A stretch of DNA of 64,000 bases, from contig CAZFST010000001.1 of the NCBI GenBank assembly GCA_964522015.1, positions 1 to 64,000 of the forward strand, in the 5' to 3' direction. The number at the start of each line of letters is the position of its first letter. Position 1 is the first letter of the stretch. Shown here one piece after another: positions 44,101-50,775 of this stretch. The notes under the pieces were generated by a model, which did no database searches, was not told where the DNA came from, and was given only the letters and a program-made list of their open reading frames with translations. Made by a program: the position numbers and the translations under genes. The stretch is from QQWI01 sp964522015. Its GTDB lineage: Bacteria > Bacillota > Clostridia > Peptostreptococcales > Acidaminobacteraceae.

Positions 44101-44261
44101 GTATCATGAACGGATATAGAGCAAATAAGAATGATTCTGATTGGATGACGCCGATAGGAACTCTTAATGGTTTGACGAAGGCGCGGATGGATGTCAATTT
44201 TGATGGCGTTGTTGATATGACGGACTTCACCCTGATATTGACGCATTTTGAGAAGCACTAA
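38139..44261 (+). CDS. Giant secreted nuclease/phosphoesterase with cohesin and dockerin domains
   Basis: The protein has 2040 residues. A signal peptide (about 1-35, cut after VFA) leads to a lamin-tail domain (about 50-170), a DPVDP linker, an endonuclease I/His-Me finger domain (about 243-467; NREHVWAKSHGDFG with the catalytic His, then TDLHQLRPSD), a second DPVDP linker, an OB-fold domain, Ig-like domains, a PHP phosphoesterase domain (about 902-1145; FGQLHAHTSYSDGTG, FAITDHSN), a glutamine-amidotransferase-like domain (about 1350-1605), a second OB-fold domain, a cohesin-like domain (about 1830-1966) and a C-terminal type I dockerin with two calcium loops (DLNGDGLINGVD, DVNFDGVVDMTD). 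It should degrade extracellular nucleic acid and release phosphate. The next gene encodes a cell-wall cohesin-like partner. Confidence 0.85.
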   Translation: MMKRFNQKWLSAGLAALILISSTGNGIGSGLVFADTLANEVVTSALDSTNGIFISEYIEGGSYNKAIEIYNGTGSDLQLTDFKLTLQANTSAKGVVPAAVSLDLGTYTIAKNDVLVLSNSQANAEIKAASDVQELKVINFNGDDSITLSYRDTPIDVVGQANVAFGTDKTLVRKSSVTRGSLAYAEAEWTSLPKDDSTNLGKHTIDGQGTDPVDPVDPLDPVDPVDPVDPVTPPPSGPPADYYKTAEGLTGAALKAALNDIIDGHKALSYDGAYDALEKTDADPKNPANIVDFYSGRGISASKQYDNGNGWNREHVWAKSHGDFGTATGPGTDLHQLRPSDVSVNSDRGHLDFDNGGTPNAEAPGNKADSDSWEAMDDVKGDVARILFYMATRYEGEPDDGYAIDLELLDEVNTVDKTATNVGFHGKLSTMLKWHEQDPVSNFERVRNQIIFKDFQNNRNPYIDHPEYVAKIWGSGGGTPVDPVDPVDPVNPGVTVTTLAAAKLLPNTTAVVVEGYVTTLPGALASKSFYMQDATGGVLVFTADDYKLTRGMRIRVTGSTQVFKGKFEVEKVTKVEILDNASQEPTAKVATPAEINEAIEGQLVTLKDLAVKSVVASGTYGSANITLTKDNVDLVVFLDNRTGKQFKDVTLKPGDMVTVTGIVENFPETAYQIVLRDLAEVVVGGAPDTAAPVITHTPVTKGNVNQDLVVKATIVDDRAVETATLHYKSKKVTQPEAVYTALAMTPTTVAGEYQATIPAKDLDVAGMLYYITATDTAKNNGQVGEVKAFEVTIDGADILGPVLTMVTPGNDSVVPETEKRPVVEISVVEPSGLDESTLVVKVDNVMIQKGPALEVTATKITYTPQSDLAKGKHTVEITVKDKLGNPTTATYAFTIGKPQFKAYFGQLHAHTSYSDGTGTPDQAYAQAKNEGKADFFAITDHSNSFDNAKASENIKAVSESTSNEWKGLNTSADKFNENGNFVAIAGFEMTWSGSTGGWGHMNTFNSPWFVSRDNSAMDLKAYYDKIAQPDNKNTISQLNHPGKTFGDFNDFGFYKPEVDAVTHLIEVGNGEGPVRGAGYFTSYELYTRALDKGWHLAPSNNQDNHKGNFIVSNDARTVVMATELSREGIFDGIRNLRVYASEDKNMEITYTINGQVMGSKLKDATKLDIQVTAVDPDPTDKVATIQLISTGGQVVASKTFESGTANWDLTLDPKMPYYYVRVVQGDKDIAVTAPIWTGDVVPVGIGSVTATENPTLVGFDNTITAALYNNGQTPLVTPKVNFYVNEISEATKIGSVDIATMAPGSTATAQLSWKALKAGKYTILAQTELAVGSTTKSFTNSTQINVLNADEARIILIDGGHKNMYVTGDYANKIAGLKKMATNKSVILRVNNDALTAEDFKGISALIITDPASVDEPKYGTLKSAYTDAEVKAIADFLAAGGNLMITAQNDDKDAPGEFQNAAQGNKVLEGIDSNLRFNDDQVQDDLKNYGSLYRLELTRFTGTKFNIFNNAIQNVYRVYRACSIILKDGGSDQQVDWLVKGHSSTTSVDVDKAGDNKPVIAGEISVLAAEKLASGGKVVVGGSTLFSDFEIDGDNMYANTEITESILNWLAPEKEVQLVTIASLKLDANNDGVLDLTGKRFAIEGYVTAESSAYSKAMNRGNAFFDVAYIQDATGGITVFGVSTAALPLGTKVRVEGNLEQFYGDAELSLTNETKDLKVLDAPIQIIPARQLSTKESMLEANEGLLVAVNGTVKSLSKGVLIVNDGSGDARILVEGYIDDGSGDPTKLGKWDSSIQVGSQISAVGLASEDTDGHRLRVRNTSELTLLKSQELVLGLVSNHVNWIEDKNQPLEMVFNVSGAKDVNEVEINFSYDPTLMTLASIDFIGQGEVLQHSENVNGKVFLLIGLAKPISYNELQDLLKLTFIPKVKTGQKAEVKVLKATYVVNGTDKVQSAKMLNSSVVVTLTSYKALYDLNGDGLINGVDISRIMNGYRANKNDSDWMTPIGTLNGLTKARMDVNFDGVVDMTDFTLILTHFEKH

Positions 44262-44288
44262 GTTTTCAGATCTATTTAAGGAGACATC

Positions 44289-45674
44289 ATGCCAAAGCAA
44301 AATAAAATAAGCAGTAACAATCTGTTTCAGAATAGAACTTGGTTTAGGCATGGTTTGGATCCCAGGTTGGGGCTTATTCTTGTTGTGTTGTGTGTTTTTT
44401 TCTCACAACCAACTTGGGCTCTTACCACAAAAGGGGCATCGGTTCAGGTGGCAGCAATAGCTGCTACCTCTTCCCTGTCGTTTTCAAAGACCCAATATGC
44501 CATGCCAGCAGATGCTAAAGAAGTAGATGTGACAATCGATCTCACTGTCGGTGCAGGGGAAAGTATCAGTAGCGCCGATCTATCACTGAAGCTTTCAAAT
44601 AATGTAAGAATTATTCGGATCACTAATCAACTGGGAACTAAGGCTCAATTAGTTGGACCTCTTGAAAAGGAAGACATCCATCATTTTGGCTTCTTCAGTG
44701 GTGTAAACCAATTTCAAAATGAAGTAAAAGTTGCAACTGTGACTTTAGCCTATACTGGCAATCAACCTGGGTGGGTACAACTTGGTGAAGCATCCACTAC
44801 TGCAATAGATACAAAAGAGGGGGCTATTAAGAAGTCAATGTCAACAGGTTGCATTTTCAACCTCACTCGCCAAGTAGTGGTGCCACCAGTAACCACAGTA
44901 CCACCAGTAACCACAGTACCACCAGTAACCACAGTACCACCAGTTACGACAGTACCATCGGTAACGACAGTACCACCTGTAACGACAGTACCGCCAGTAA
45001 CCACGGTACCGACTGTACCAGTTGTGCCACCAGTTACTACAGCACCAACTGTAGCACCAGTAACCACGGTGCCGCCAGTAGCCACGGTGATTGCCATCAA
45101 TGATACACCGGTAGCACTGGGTAGTCTTGCAATCGGTTTTATCGATATCAATGACTCCTGGGCGCAATCGTATATTCGGGTGCTGGCATCATTTGGTATT
45201 GTCAATGGGCACACATCAAAAATCTTTTCGCCTAATACCAATATCATTCGCGGGGATTTTGTGAAGTTGCTCGTAGGTGTATTAGGTAAAAAGGAAGTCA
45301 GCTCAGTGGGTTTTTCCGATGTGAGGACGACTGATTACTATTACCAAGCCATACAAACTGCTTCAAGTCTTGGAATCGTTAAGGGTAATTTGGGACGGTT
45401 TAGTCCAAGAGCCACTATCTCAAGGCAGGATATGGCAGTTATGTTATTCAGAGCTTATAAGCTGGTTGGGTTGAACCTTGACAAGCGCGCTGACTTGAGC
45501 AGCTTTGCTGATCAAGGGCAAATTGACGGGTATGCCAGAGAGGCGATTTCAGCCTTAGTGGCTAACGGCACTCTTCAGGGCTTTGAAAACAACTTGCGTC
45601 CTAAAAATCCACTGACCCGTGCAGAGGCTACGAAGGTGATTTTTGACCTAAGAGCGCTTTTGACAACTAAATAA
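44289..45674 (+). CDS. Cell-wall anchoring protein with cohesin-like and three SLH domains
   Basis: This 461-residue protein starts 27 bases after the nuclease gene (AAGGAGACATC upstream). A long basic N-region precedes a signal helix (about 26-45). Residues 55-195 resemble a cohesin beta sandwich; a proline-threonine linker of PPVTTV repeats (about 197-270) follows; then come three S-layer homology domains (FIDINDSWAQSYIRVLASFG, FSDVRTTDYYYQAIQTASSLG, FADQGQIDGYAREAISALV). SLH domains bind secondary cell-wall polymer, so the protein should display its cohesin-like head outside the wall. It is the natural receptor for the dockerin of the upstream nuclease. The cohesin call is weaker than the SLH call. 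Confidence 0.8.
   Translation: MPKQNKISSNNLFQNRTWFRHGLDPRLGLILVVLCVFFSQPTWALTTKGASVQVAAIAATSSLSFSKTQYAMPADAKEVDVTIDLTVGAGESISSADLSLKLSNNVRIIRITNQLGTKAQLVGPLEKEDIHHFGFFSGVNQFQNEVKVATVTLAYTGNQPGWVQLGEASTTAIDTKEGAIKKSMSTGCIFNLTRQVVVPPVTTVPPVTTVPPVTTVPPVTTVPSVTTVPPVTTVPPVTTVPTVPVVPPVTTAPTVAPVTTVPPVATVIAINDTPVALGSLAIGFIDINDSWAQSYIRVLASFGIVNGHTSKIFSPNTNIIRGDFVKLLVGVLGKKEVSSVGFSDVRTTDYYYQAIQTASSLGIVKGNLGRFSPRATISRQDMAVMLFRAYKLVGLNLDKRADLSSFADQGQIDGYAREAISALVANGTLQGFENNLRPKNPLTRAEATKVIFDLRALLTTK
44878..45090 (+). repeat. 18-bp coding repeat (PPVTTV linker)
   Basis: About a dozen copies of an 18-base unit based on CCACCAGTAACCACAGTA encode a Pro-Pro-Val-Thr-Thr-Val linker. The first four copies are nearly identical; later ones vary at third codon positions and drift. 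The repeat is prone to length change by slippage in steps of six residues. Confidence 0.9.
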
Positions 45675-45837
45675 GCAATAGGCTTTTGTTCTGAAATCTT
45701 GTAGTTACAAGCATTGCAATTTAAACAGGTAGATTGGAATCTTGGCATGAACTGGGGAATATTCTCCAGCAAAAGAGCTGGGAAGTTGAAGCCATTGAAA
45801 GAAGAGATTTGGTTAAAAACCCTTTAAACAAGTGAAA
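45675..45837. other. Intergenic region, no gene supported
   Basis: The space between the SLH gene and its distal terminator is 163 bases. A TTG-initiated 30-codon frame ends near 45836, but it lacks a ribosome site and I recognise no similarity. I see no other structure. Confidence 0.4.
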
Positions 45838-45866
45838 AAGAAGACATTAGATGTCTTCTTTTTTTT
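45838..45866 (+). terminator. Intrinsic terminator of the nuclease-SLH operon
   Basis: AAGAAGACAT (45838-45847) pairs with ATGTCTTCTT (45851-45860) over a TAG loop and is followed by a run of T. Confidence 0.9.
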
Positions 45867-45904
45867 ATCCCGTTCAGATGTTAGATTTAAGCCTTCAACC
45901 ATGG

Positions 45905-45933
45905 TTGACAATATAACAAATACCAGTTATTCT
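45905..45933 (+). promoter_or_regulatory. Promoter of the padR operon
   Basis: A perfect TTGACA at 45905-45910 and TATTCT at 45928-45933 are 17 bases apart. A five-unit 15-bp repeat starts immediately downstream, in the position expected for repressor binding. Confidence 0.65.
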
Positions 45934-45934
45934 A

Positions 45935-46009
45935 TACATAGATTCTCGATGCATAGATATTCGTTACATAGATACTCGCTACATATATTTTAGTGATATA
46001 GATGTTAGC
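45935..46009 (+). repeat. Five-unit 15-bp repeat, possible PadR operator array
   Basis: Units start at 45935, 45950, 45965, 45980 and 45995. The first three are close (TACATAGATTCTCGA, TGCATAGATATTCGT, TACATAGATACTCGC) and the last two are diverged. The array covers the likely transcription start and leader of padR. A 15-base period is about one and a half helical turns, so alternate sites face opposite sides of the DNA. Confidence 0.75.
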
Positions 46010-46059
46010 CGTATGGAAGTTCCCTATATCGAGATTCAATTTTTAATAAGAGGTGTATA

Positions 46060-46404
46060 ATGAAGCTCAGCAAAGAAATGGTTAAGGGGTCAACTGTTGT
46101 ATTGGTGCTTAATTTAATTAAAAATAAACCCATGTATGGTTATGAAATGATTAAAAGTATGGAGATTAGCTCCGGGGGAGCTTTCCAGTGGAAAGAAGGT
46201 ACCCTCTACCCAATTCTCCATGGCCTTGAAGTGGAAGGTATGCTAGAATCCTTTTGGGACGACAAAGAAAGCGGCCGTAAGCGCAAGTATTACCGTATAA
46301 CAGATAAGGGTCTCAAGAATTTATCTCAAAAGCATCAGGAGTGGCTTGCCTTTTCAAATGCCATGGATATGGCATTGGGGGGCATGAAATGGATCGTGGA
46401 ATAA
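46060..46404 (+). CDS. PadR family transcriptional regulator
   Basis: This 114-residue protein has a winged-helix PadR domain over most of its length: LVLNLIKNKPMYGYEMIKSM at the start, FQWKEGTLYPILHGLEVEGM in the recognition region and RKRKYYRITDKGLKNL in the wing. PadR proteins are usually repressors that control a membrane protein or drug pump encoded next to them. Here the following gene overlaps by 16 bases and encodes a membrane protein. AAGAGGTG precedes the ATG. The upstream 15-bp repeat array suggests self-control. Confidence 0.9.
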   Translation: MKLSKEMVKGSTVVLVLNLIKNKPMYGYEMIKSMEISSGGAFQWKEGTLYPILHGLEVEGMLESFWDDKESGRKRKYYRITDKGLKNLSQKHQEWLAFSNAMDMALGGMKWIVE

Positions 46405-47291
46405 AGGATAAAACACCAAGCTTTGAGCAGTTTTCAAAGGATGTGCTCTTTGAGGTGATGCACACTGGGGGGCATCAGGCCATTAAAGACGAACTGGAAG
46501 ATCATTATCTTTGTCTTCTTGATGATTATCTTGAGAGTGGTAATAGTCCGGAAGTGTCACATGAAAAAGCAATAACTTCCCTTGGAAGCCCAAAAACAAT
46601 TGGGAAAAGCTTCAATAATATTTGGTTTCCTGAGATGAGATACAATTTGCAATTGATCCTGTGTAACATACTAACCATTATTGTGGTTTTATTCATGTTT
46701 CTTTCTGAATCCTCTTATTTTCTCAAATTTAGTAGTTCGATGTTATTAATAGGATTGATGATTATGCCTCTTAGCCAAGGCACTTTAATCAAATACTTAA
46801 GTGCTTACGTTAAGAAACAGCCGTTGAGTTTTGTACGTGTTTATGCAAAACCCAAAAATAATGCACACAGTTTGAGTTATGTTGAACGACTGACTAATCG
46901 TGTCTTTATTGTTGGTGCATCAGCATATGGAGCACTTTATGTATCCTTGCCCATCATGGGATATTTTGAAGAAGGTTACTTTGACAAGAAAATCATGGTA
47001 TTAACAATGTTCTCCTTGCTCTATGCTTATCAGTTTTTTCTGACTATGAAAATACAAAAGACACCCATTGTCATCATTGAAAAACGGGGTATTTGGGTAC
47101 AGGGCAGAACGCTCCCTTATATCGGCTGGACTAAAGTAAAATCACTGGAATTTAATCAGAATTATAAAAAGGAATTTATCTGCACAATCATCACTACAAA
47201 AAATAAGAAGGTCCCATTTAACTGCTCGCCACTTGATAGAGTGGCACTTCAAAATGTTTTCGATTCTCGAATGGGGTTAATAAAAGCATAA
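46389..47291 (+). CDS. Membrane protein with permease-prefix (HAAS) domain
   Basis: This 300-residue protein has an N-terminal soluble helical domain of about 80 residues (FEVMHTGGHQAIKDELEDHY, then ISHEKAITSLGSP-like sequence) matching the HAAS/permease-prefix domain that is common downstream of PadR genes and interacts with the signalling pathway. Four hydrophobic helices follow, then a C-terminal PH-like segment (RTLPYIGWTKVKSLEF). ATG 46389 has GGGGGGCATGAA upstream and lies within padR; a start at 46341 is less likely. Function unknown. Confidence 0.7.
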   Translation: MDRGIKDKTPSFEQFSKDVLFEVMHTGGHQAIKDELEDHYLCLLDDYLESGNSPEVSHEKAITSLGSPKTIGKSFNNIWFPEMRYNLQLILCNILTIIVVLFMFLSESSYFLKFSSSMLLIGLMIMPLSQGTLIKYLSAYVKKQPLSFVRVYAKPKNNAHSLSYVERLTNRVFIVGASAYGALYVSLPIMGYFEEGYFDKKIMVLTMFSLLYAYQFFLTMKIQKTPIVIIEKRGIWVQGRTLPYIGWTKVKSLEFNQNYKKEFICTIITTKNKKVPFNCSPLDRVALQNVFDSRMGLIKA

Positions 47292-47337
47292 GGATTCTAC
47301 AGTTTTGGTTTTGTTCTCGCTATTAAATTGTCATTAG

Positions 47338-47372
47338 AAAGACTGGTCTCATCTTTTGATGCCAGTCTTTTT
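47338..47372 (+). terminator. Intrinsic terminator of the padR operon
   Basis: AAAGACTGG at 47338-47346 pairs with CCAGTCTTT at 47362-47370 and a short T-run follows. Confidence 0.75.
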
Positions 47373-47424
47373 CCTATTCACAAACAAAATAATAGGTGCT
47401 CAATGGTAACTCTCTATAAAACTA

Positions 47425-47453
47425 TTGACCGTTACGCAAAAATGGCTTATAGT
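47425..47453 (+). promoter_or_regulatory. Promoter of the lipoprotein gene
   Basis: TTGACC (47425-47430) and TATAGT (47448-47453) are 17 bases apart. The motif GTTACGC or GTAACGC occurs three times around it (47431, 47468 and 47493), which may mark an operator. Confidence 0.55.
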
Positions 47454-47518
47454 TTAAGTTATCAAGTGTAACGCATCATCACCTGAATGACAGTTACGCT
47501 AATATTAGGGGGATACAT

Positions 47519-48877
47519 ATGACAATGAAACATCTATTAATCGGCCTGACAGTGAGTATCGCTTTCTTTACAGTGGCTTGTTCTAGCCCTAATGCAATGG
47601 AGAAGACGGAAATCGTTACTGAAGCAAGTGTTGCTGAACCCATTACCACAGCTGCTGTTGAAGAGTCGGTTACCGAAACTAAAACCCCTTATAAGATTGC
47701 CTGGGGCACACAAATAGGTTCGACCCTAGAGGATCTCTGTACGTCTATTGTCAGTGATGCTGCTGGCAATACAGTGATGGCTGGTTATACTCAAGGTGAT
47801 TTAGGCGCAACAAGTCTGGGGTCATCGGATGCTTTTGTAGTGAAGTTTGATACCGAAGGCAAGCTTGTTTGGCAACTTCAAACAGGTACGGATAAAATGG
47901 ATAAGGCTAAAAGTGTAGCCCTTGATAGTCAGGGGAATGCATATGTATTGGGTGTTACCAATGGCAATATGACTCTCCCTGTCCAAGAGGATGTTAAAGG
48001 AGCTATATTTTTACAAAAGATAGATACAGCAGGTAAAATTGTTTGGACAAAGCAGATTGGGGTTGATTGGAGCGAAGAAGCAGGTGATATCTTTATCGAT
48101 GATAAGGATAGTATTTTGATTCTAGGTTCTACATTAGCTCAAGTTGGTAAAGTGGCTTTTGGAGGCAAAGATGCTTTTATCAGCCGTCTTGATACAGATG
48201 GTAAGATACAAGAGACTTACCAATTTGGTACGCCAGGTAGGGATATAGCTCAATCATTGACGGTGGATGTTGAGGGTAATATTTATGCCATCAGCGAAAC
48301 CGATGGTGAGATGAATGGGGTTCAGTTGGGTGGCTCTGATGCTTTAGTGACTAAGCTTAGTTCAAAAGGGGATATCCTATTCTCAGGGGTTTATGGGACT
48401 GATTCAGAGGATCAATTTGCCAGTATTTGTGTAGATGATCAACAAGCCGTTTATATCGGTGGTTCAACCACGGGGAATCTTGCTGATGAAACTTTTGGAC
48501 AGGGAGATGCTGGGGTTATTAAACTTGATACTAAGGGCAATGTGGTATGGCAACACCAATTTGGAACAAGCCTTTGGGATGGGGTTCATGATATTGAAAT
48601 GGCCAAGGATGGTTCTGGCAATATTCTAGCCGGTGGCTGTCAAAACTGGGATCAGTGCCAAGCCTTTATTCGAGTACTTGACTCAAGTGGCAAAACTGTC
48701 TCTAGCAATGAGTTTACCCCAGAATTCAGTACTTGTGGCAGGGAATTCGCTCAAGATGCAAAAGGAAATATTTATCACTTAGGTGGCACACACGGGGCAA
48801 TCTTTGGTGAGTATAAAGATATTAGAGAACAGTCTGATATTTTCTTACTTAAAACCAATGTGGGCGCTGGTCAATAG
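47519..48877 (+). CDS. Beta-propeller (SBBP repeat) lipoprotein
   Basis: This 452-residue protein has a lipoprotein signal peptide (residues 1-21) with lipobox TVACSS, a low-complexity Thr/Glu linker to about residue 55, and then repeated blades of the SBBP type: phrases such as GSSDAFVVKFDTEGKLVWQ, GGKDAFISRLDTDGK and QGDAGVIKLDTKGNVVWQ recur about every 50 residues. SBBP propellers are secreted surface proteins of unknown function. RBS AGGGGGATACAT; single gene with its own promoter and strong terminator. The C-terminus shows no extra domain. Confidence 0.8.
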   Translation: MTMKHLLIGLTVSIAFFTVACSSPNAMEKTEIVTEASVAEPITTAAVEESVTETKTPYKIAWGTQIGSTLEDLCTSIVSDAAGNTVMAGYTQGDLGATSLGSSDAFVVKFDTEGKLVWQLQTGTDKMDKAKSVALDSQGNAYVLGVTNGNMTLPVQEDVKGAIFLQKIDTAGKIVWTKQIGVDWSEEAGDIFIDDKDSILILGSTLAQVGKVAFGGKDAFISRLDTDGKIQETYQFGTPGRDIAQSLTVDVEGNIYAISETDGEMNGVQLGGSDALVTKLSSKGDILFSGVYGTDSEDQFASICVDDQQAVYIGGSTTGNLADETFGQGDAGVIKLDTKGNVVWQHQFGTSLWDGVHDIEMAKDGSGNILAGGCQNWDQCQAFIRVLDSSGKTVSSNEFTPEFSTCGREFAQDAKGNIYHLGGTHGAIFGEYKDIREQSDIFLLKTNVGAGQ

Positions 48878-48931
48878 GGAGCAATTATGTGTTGCCGCAC
48901 AAGACTGCTTTGGAGCAATTTATAGCAAGCG

Positions 48932-48977
48932 AAAGCCACCGAAGGGATTCTATCAAATCCCCTTCGGTGGCTTTTTT
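48932..48977. terminator. Strong bidirectional terminator
   Basis: AAAGCCACCGAAGGG (48932-48946) is perfectly complementary to CCCTTCGGTGGCTTT (48960-48974) and is flanked by A- and T-rich ends. It serves the plus-strand lipoprotein gene and the minus-strand beta-galactosidase gene. Confidence 0.9.
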
Positions 48978-48999
48978 ACTCTTAGTCCTATGAGAAAAG

Positions 49000-50775
49000 C
49001 TAGGGTGTTTGTAAAATGGCAATATGATTCTCGCCATCCTTTAAAAAAGGTGCTGGTAAATACAGTTGCTGCTGTGGGCCGATATGCCAATAACGGCCCA
49101 GATTGCGACCATTGATCCAAACGGCCCCTTTGTTCCACTGGGACACATCTAGGAAGTAATCTTCTTTTGGAAAATGACTGTTAATTGAAAATGTGCCACT
49201 GAACAGTGTGGGGCGCTGGTTGCTGCGAACAAGTTCCAAGGGTTCTTTGAGGGGGGTGTAGGGTAAATCCAATACATTGTCAAATGAGAAAGACGTCATA
49301 CGCCAATGAAAGAGGTGCTGATAGCTCAGGCGCACAAGGCCCGTTAGACCTTTGGGATCCAAGAGTTGAGGGCCATAATTGATGCGGCCCATGTTCTCCA
49401 CAAAGATGGCTAAGGTTTGAGATTGAGTTGGATCTGCGGATTGAGTGGACCAGATCAGGTCCCGATTTTGGCTGTCATTACCTGGTGCGAGGGACGGGTT
49501 GCGACAGAGGGTGCTGATATAGCGGTCGTCAAAATAAAGATTGGCCCGGTCCCTAAGGCCCTCTAAAGTTAAGGGTAAGGGGCCTTCAAAAGGGGGCACT
49601 TGGGTTTGGTAAAGGACATAGCCATAAGCTTGTCCCAAGGTTTCCATTGTAGAGGGGACTGGCGCGGTGCAAGTGGGTGGAAGGGTCTTGGCGTAATCTA
49701 ACAGGTCAAGGCTATGACTCAAATAGGCCTCAAGATTTAGTGTTTTGGGGATTGATTCAGGACCCTGCGTTAGAAGAAGGGATTCCCGTAGTTGCTGGCG
49801 TATGGGATTGTTATCAAGTCCGCTAAGGACCAGCTTCATTTGATGGTACTTTGGGGTCAAGCCCCCCCATTCAGAAAGGGGGGCATCGTAATCATAGCTG
49901 GTAGTAGTGGGTTCGTAGACATCGCCGTAGTTGGCTCCGTTCATAAAACCAAAATTTGTACCCCCGTGAAACATGTAGAGATTAACACCCGCTTCAGGCC
50001 CTTGACCCAGTATTTCTGCCAGAGCCCCAGCTGCATCTTCTGGGGAGCGGGTGTGATGGGCCTCGCCCCAATGGTCAAACCACCCATTCCAGAATTCCAT
50101 ACAGACAAAGGGCCCGGTATGTTGGGGCTGATGCCGCCTCAAGATTGGCAAATGTTCACTGGCACGAGAACCGAAATTGACCGTTTTAAAAACAGCTTCC
50201 AGGGTTCCACCTGACAGCATCAAATCCGTTGGACCATCAGAAGTGAAAAGTGGCACATGGATGCCGCGAGCCACCATGGCGTCCGCAAGATACTGCAAAT
50301 ACACCTTGTCGTTACCATAACTGCCATACTCATTTTCCACCTGGACGGCCATAATAGGACCACCATTTGTCATCAAATAAGGGCGGATACGGGGGAGTAG
50401 TTGGTCATAGTAGTTCCCTATCTTTTGCAAGTAAATGGGATCGCTGCAGCGCAGGGCCATGCCGGGATAGTTGATCAGCCAAAAGGGAAAACCACCAAAT
50501 TCCCATTCAGCACAGATGTAGGGAGAAAATCGCAAAATGACGTTGAGATGAAGGCTTTGGGCTTCTTTCAGAAAACCAGGCAGATCAGCCATGTCCTCAA
50601 AGTCAAATTGGCCTTCCTTTGGCTCGTGAAGATTCCAGGGGACATAGGTTTCTACTGTATTAAGACCCATCAGTAGCAGTTTTTCAAGACGGTCTCGCCA
50701 ATAGGCCTTCGGCACCCTAAAGTAGTGAAGCGCGCCACTGAGGACGCGCTCCTTAAAGGTTTTTAAGGGTTTCAT
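49000..50775 (-). CDS. Family GH35 beta-galactosidase
   Basis: This is a 591-residue glycoside hydrolase of family 35. The N-terminal TIM barrel shows SGALHYFRVPKAYWRDRLEK, the acid/base glutamate in VENEYGSYG near residue 147 and the nucleophile glutamate in CMEFWNGWFDHWGE near 224; two beta-sandwich domains follow, ending WINGRNLGRYWHIGPQQQLY, a family hallmark. There is no signal peptide, so it acts on imported oligosaccharide, releasing beta-linked galactose or a related sugar. ATG 50775 overlaps the stop of the kinase gene (ATGA). Last gene of the minus-strand operon. Confidence 0.9.
   Translation of the reverse strand: MKPLKTFKERVLSGALHYFRVPKAYWRDRLEKLLLMGLNTVETYVPWNLHEPKEGQFDFEDMADLPGFLKEAQSLHLNVILRFSPYICAEWEFGGFPFWLINYPGMALRCSDPIYLQKIGNYYDQLLPRIRPYLMTNGGPIMAVQVENEYGSYGNDKVYLQYLADAMVARGIHVPLFTSDGPTDLMLSGGTLEAVFKTVNFGSRASEHLPILRRHQPQHTGPFVCMEFWNGWFDHWGEAHHTRSPEDAAGALAEILGQGPEAGVNLYMFHGGTNFGFMNGANYGDVYEPTTTSYDYDAPLSEWGGLTPKYHQMKLVLSGLDNNPIRQQLRESLLLTQGPESIPKTLNLEAYLSHSLDLLDYAKTLPPTCTAPVPSTMETLGQAYGYVLYQTQVPPFEGPLPLTLEGLRDRANLYFDDRYISTLCRNPSLAPGNDSQNRDLIWSTQSADPTQSQTLAIFVENMGRINYGPQLLDPKGLTGLVRLSYQHLFHWRMTSFSFDNVLDLPYTPLKEPLELVRSNQRPTLFSGTFSINSHFPKEDYFLDVSQWNKGAVWINGRNLGRYWHIGPQQQLYLPAPFLKDGENHIAILQTP

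Noticed and set aside
44762..45247. Long open frame on the minus strand opposite the PPVTTV linker
   Set aside because: It is a low-complexity mirror of the coding repeat, with no ribosome site; the plus-strand protein has clear domains.
45735..45836. Small TTG-initiated frame of about 30 codons after the SLH gene
   Set aside because: No ribosome site and no recognisable similarity; kept only as a note in the intergenic entry.
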